Source: Moraxellaceae bacterium (lineage in GTDB: Bacteria; Pseudomonadota; Gammaproteobacteria; Pseudomonadales; Ketobacteraceae). Taken from it: 5,370 nucleotides of DNA. Position 1 is the first letter of the stretch; every line of letters starts with the position of its first letter. Where the stretch lies: contig NVVG01000017.1 of NCBI GenBank assembly GCA_002402125.1, forward strand, positions 7,694 to 13,063, in the 5' to 3' direction. Below the pieces are notes generated by a model. It was given only the letters and a program-made list of their open reading frames with translations. It was not told where the DNA came from and did not search any database. Made by a program: the position numbers and the translations under genes. Below are positions 5,225 to 5,370 of the stretch, in pieces.

Positions 5225-5370
5225 ATCCTATCCAGACCACCGCTTTACAACAGTAGCTTTACATTGGCCACAAACTTCTATTGGAATGCATTTTGGAGCA
5301 CCCATATCGAACGCCTGTTATAGGAACCGGTTTACATTTGCTACGCATTACTAACCTATAATTTGCCCTT

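Larger units (their letters stand above)
4899..5370. other. Long non-coding region upstream of coxB (at least 470 bases)
   Basis: No gene of normal size is visible on either strand. The oxidase promoter should lie here, but no sigma70 match is convincing. The best minus-strand candidate is an extended -10, TGCTGTAAC at 4956-4948, with TTGCTT 19 bases upstream of the hexamer. An A/T tract (seven T, AAAC, six A, about 5008-5024) may bend DNA or act as an upstream element. No clear FNR or ArcA box was seen. The part from about 5085 to 5305 is richer in structure: two crossing inverted repeats, a perfect 14-base palindrome, two direct repeats of ATCAA ten bases apart (5153 and 5163), and paired CCGAC sites (CCGACAGTC and CCGACTCTC, 16 bases apart). 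The neighbouring gene to the right is outside the window. Confidence 0.6.

Noticed and set aside
5300..5330. Integron attC-like sequence (TAACAGGCGTT on the minus strand)
   Set aside because: It does not fit the RYYYAAC / GTTRRRY core sites and no partner site was found.

Overview
This window is most of an aa3/caa3-type cytochrome c oxidase locus from a proteobacterium, most likely a marine-type Gammaproteobacterium (Cellvibrionales, Alteromonadales or Oceanospirillales-like). The evidence is the gene order coxB-coxA-ctaG-coxC-(DUF2909 gene, inverted)-SURF1, a subunit II with a C-terminal cytochrome c domain, the length and loops of the CoxC and CoxA proteins, and moderate GC content. The exact genus cannot be named from sequence alone.

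Layout. The oxidase genes lie on the minus strand and are transcribed from right to left. coxB (4898-3762) encodes subunit II with the CuA site and a fused cytochrome c. coxA (3762-2170) encodes catalytic subunit I and overlaps the coxB stop by one base. ctaG/cox11 (2166-1630) encodes the CuB-insertion chaperone and starts 3 bases after coxA. After a 93-base gap comes coxC (1536-649), subunit III. The minus-strand series resumes with a SURF1-family heme a assembly factor that starts at 421 and runs off the left edge. Between coxC and SURF1, on the opposite strand, is a 61-residue two-helix membrane protein (448-633) of the DUF2909 / 'twin transmembrane' type. It has its own good sigma70-like promoter, embedded in the first codons of the SURF1 gene.

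How the genes work together. CoxA, CoxB and CoxC form the heme-copper oxidase core. CtaG delivers copper to CuB in CoxA and SURF1 helps heme a insertion. Every metal ligand and proton-channel residue checked in CoxA and CoxB is present, so the enzyme looks functional. The fused cytochrome c suggests electrons enter through CoxB's own heme.

The right-hand 470 bases (4899-5370), upstream of coxB, hold no convincing gene. They must carry the oxidase promoter. They also contain two crossing inverted repeats, a perfect 14-base palindrome, a 20-codon ORF with a strong ribosome binding site on the plus strand, and an amber-interrupted cysteine-containing reading frame on the minus strand. This is the least explained part of the window. 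The remainder is a well-known respiratory locus, and I do not see a new multi-gene system in it.
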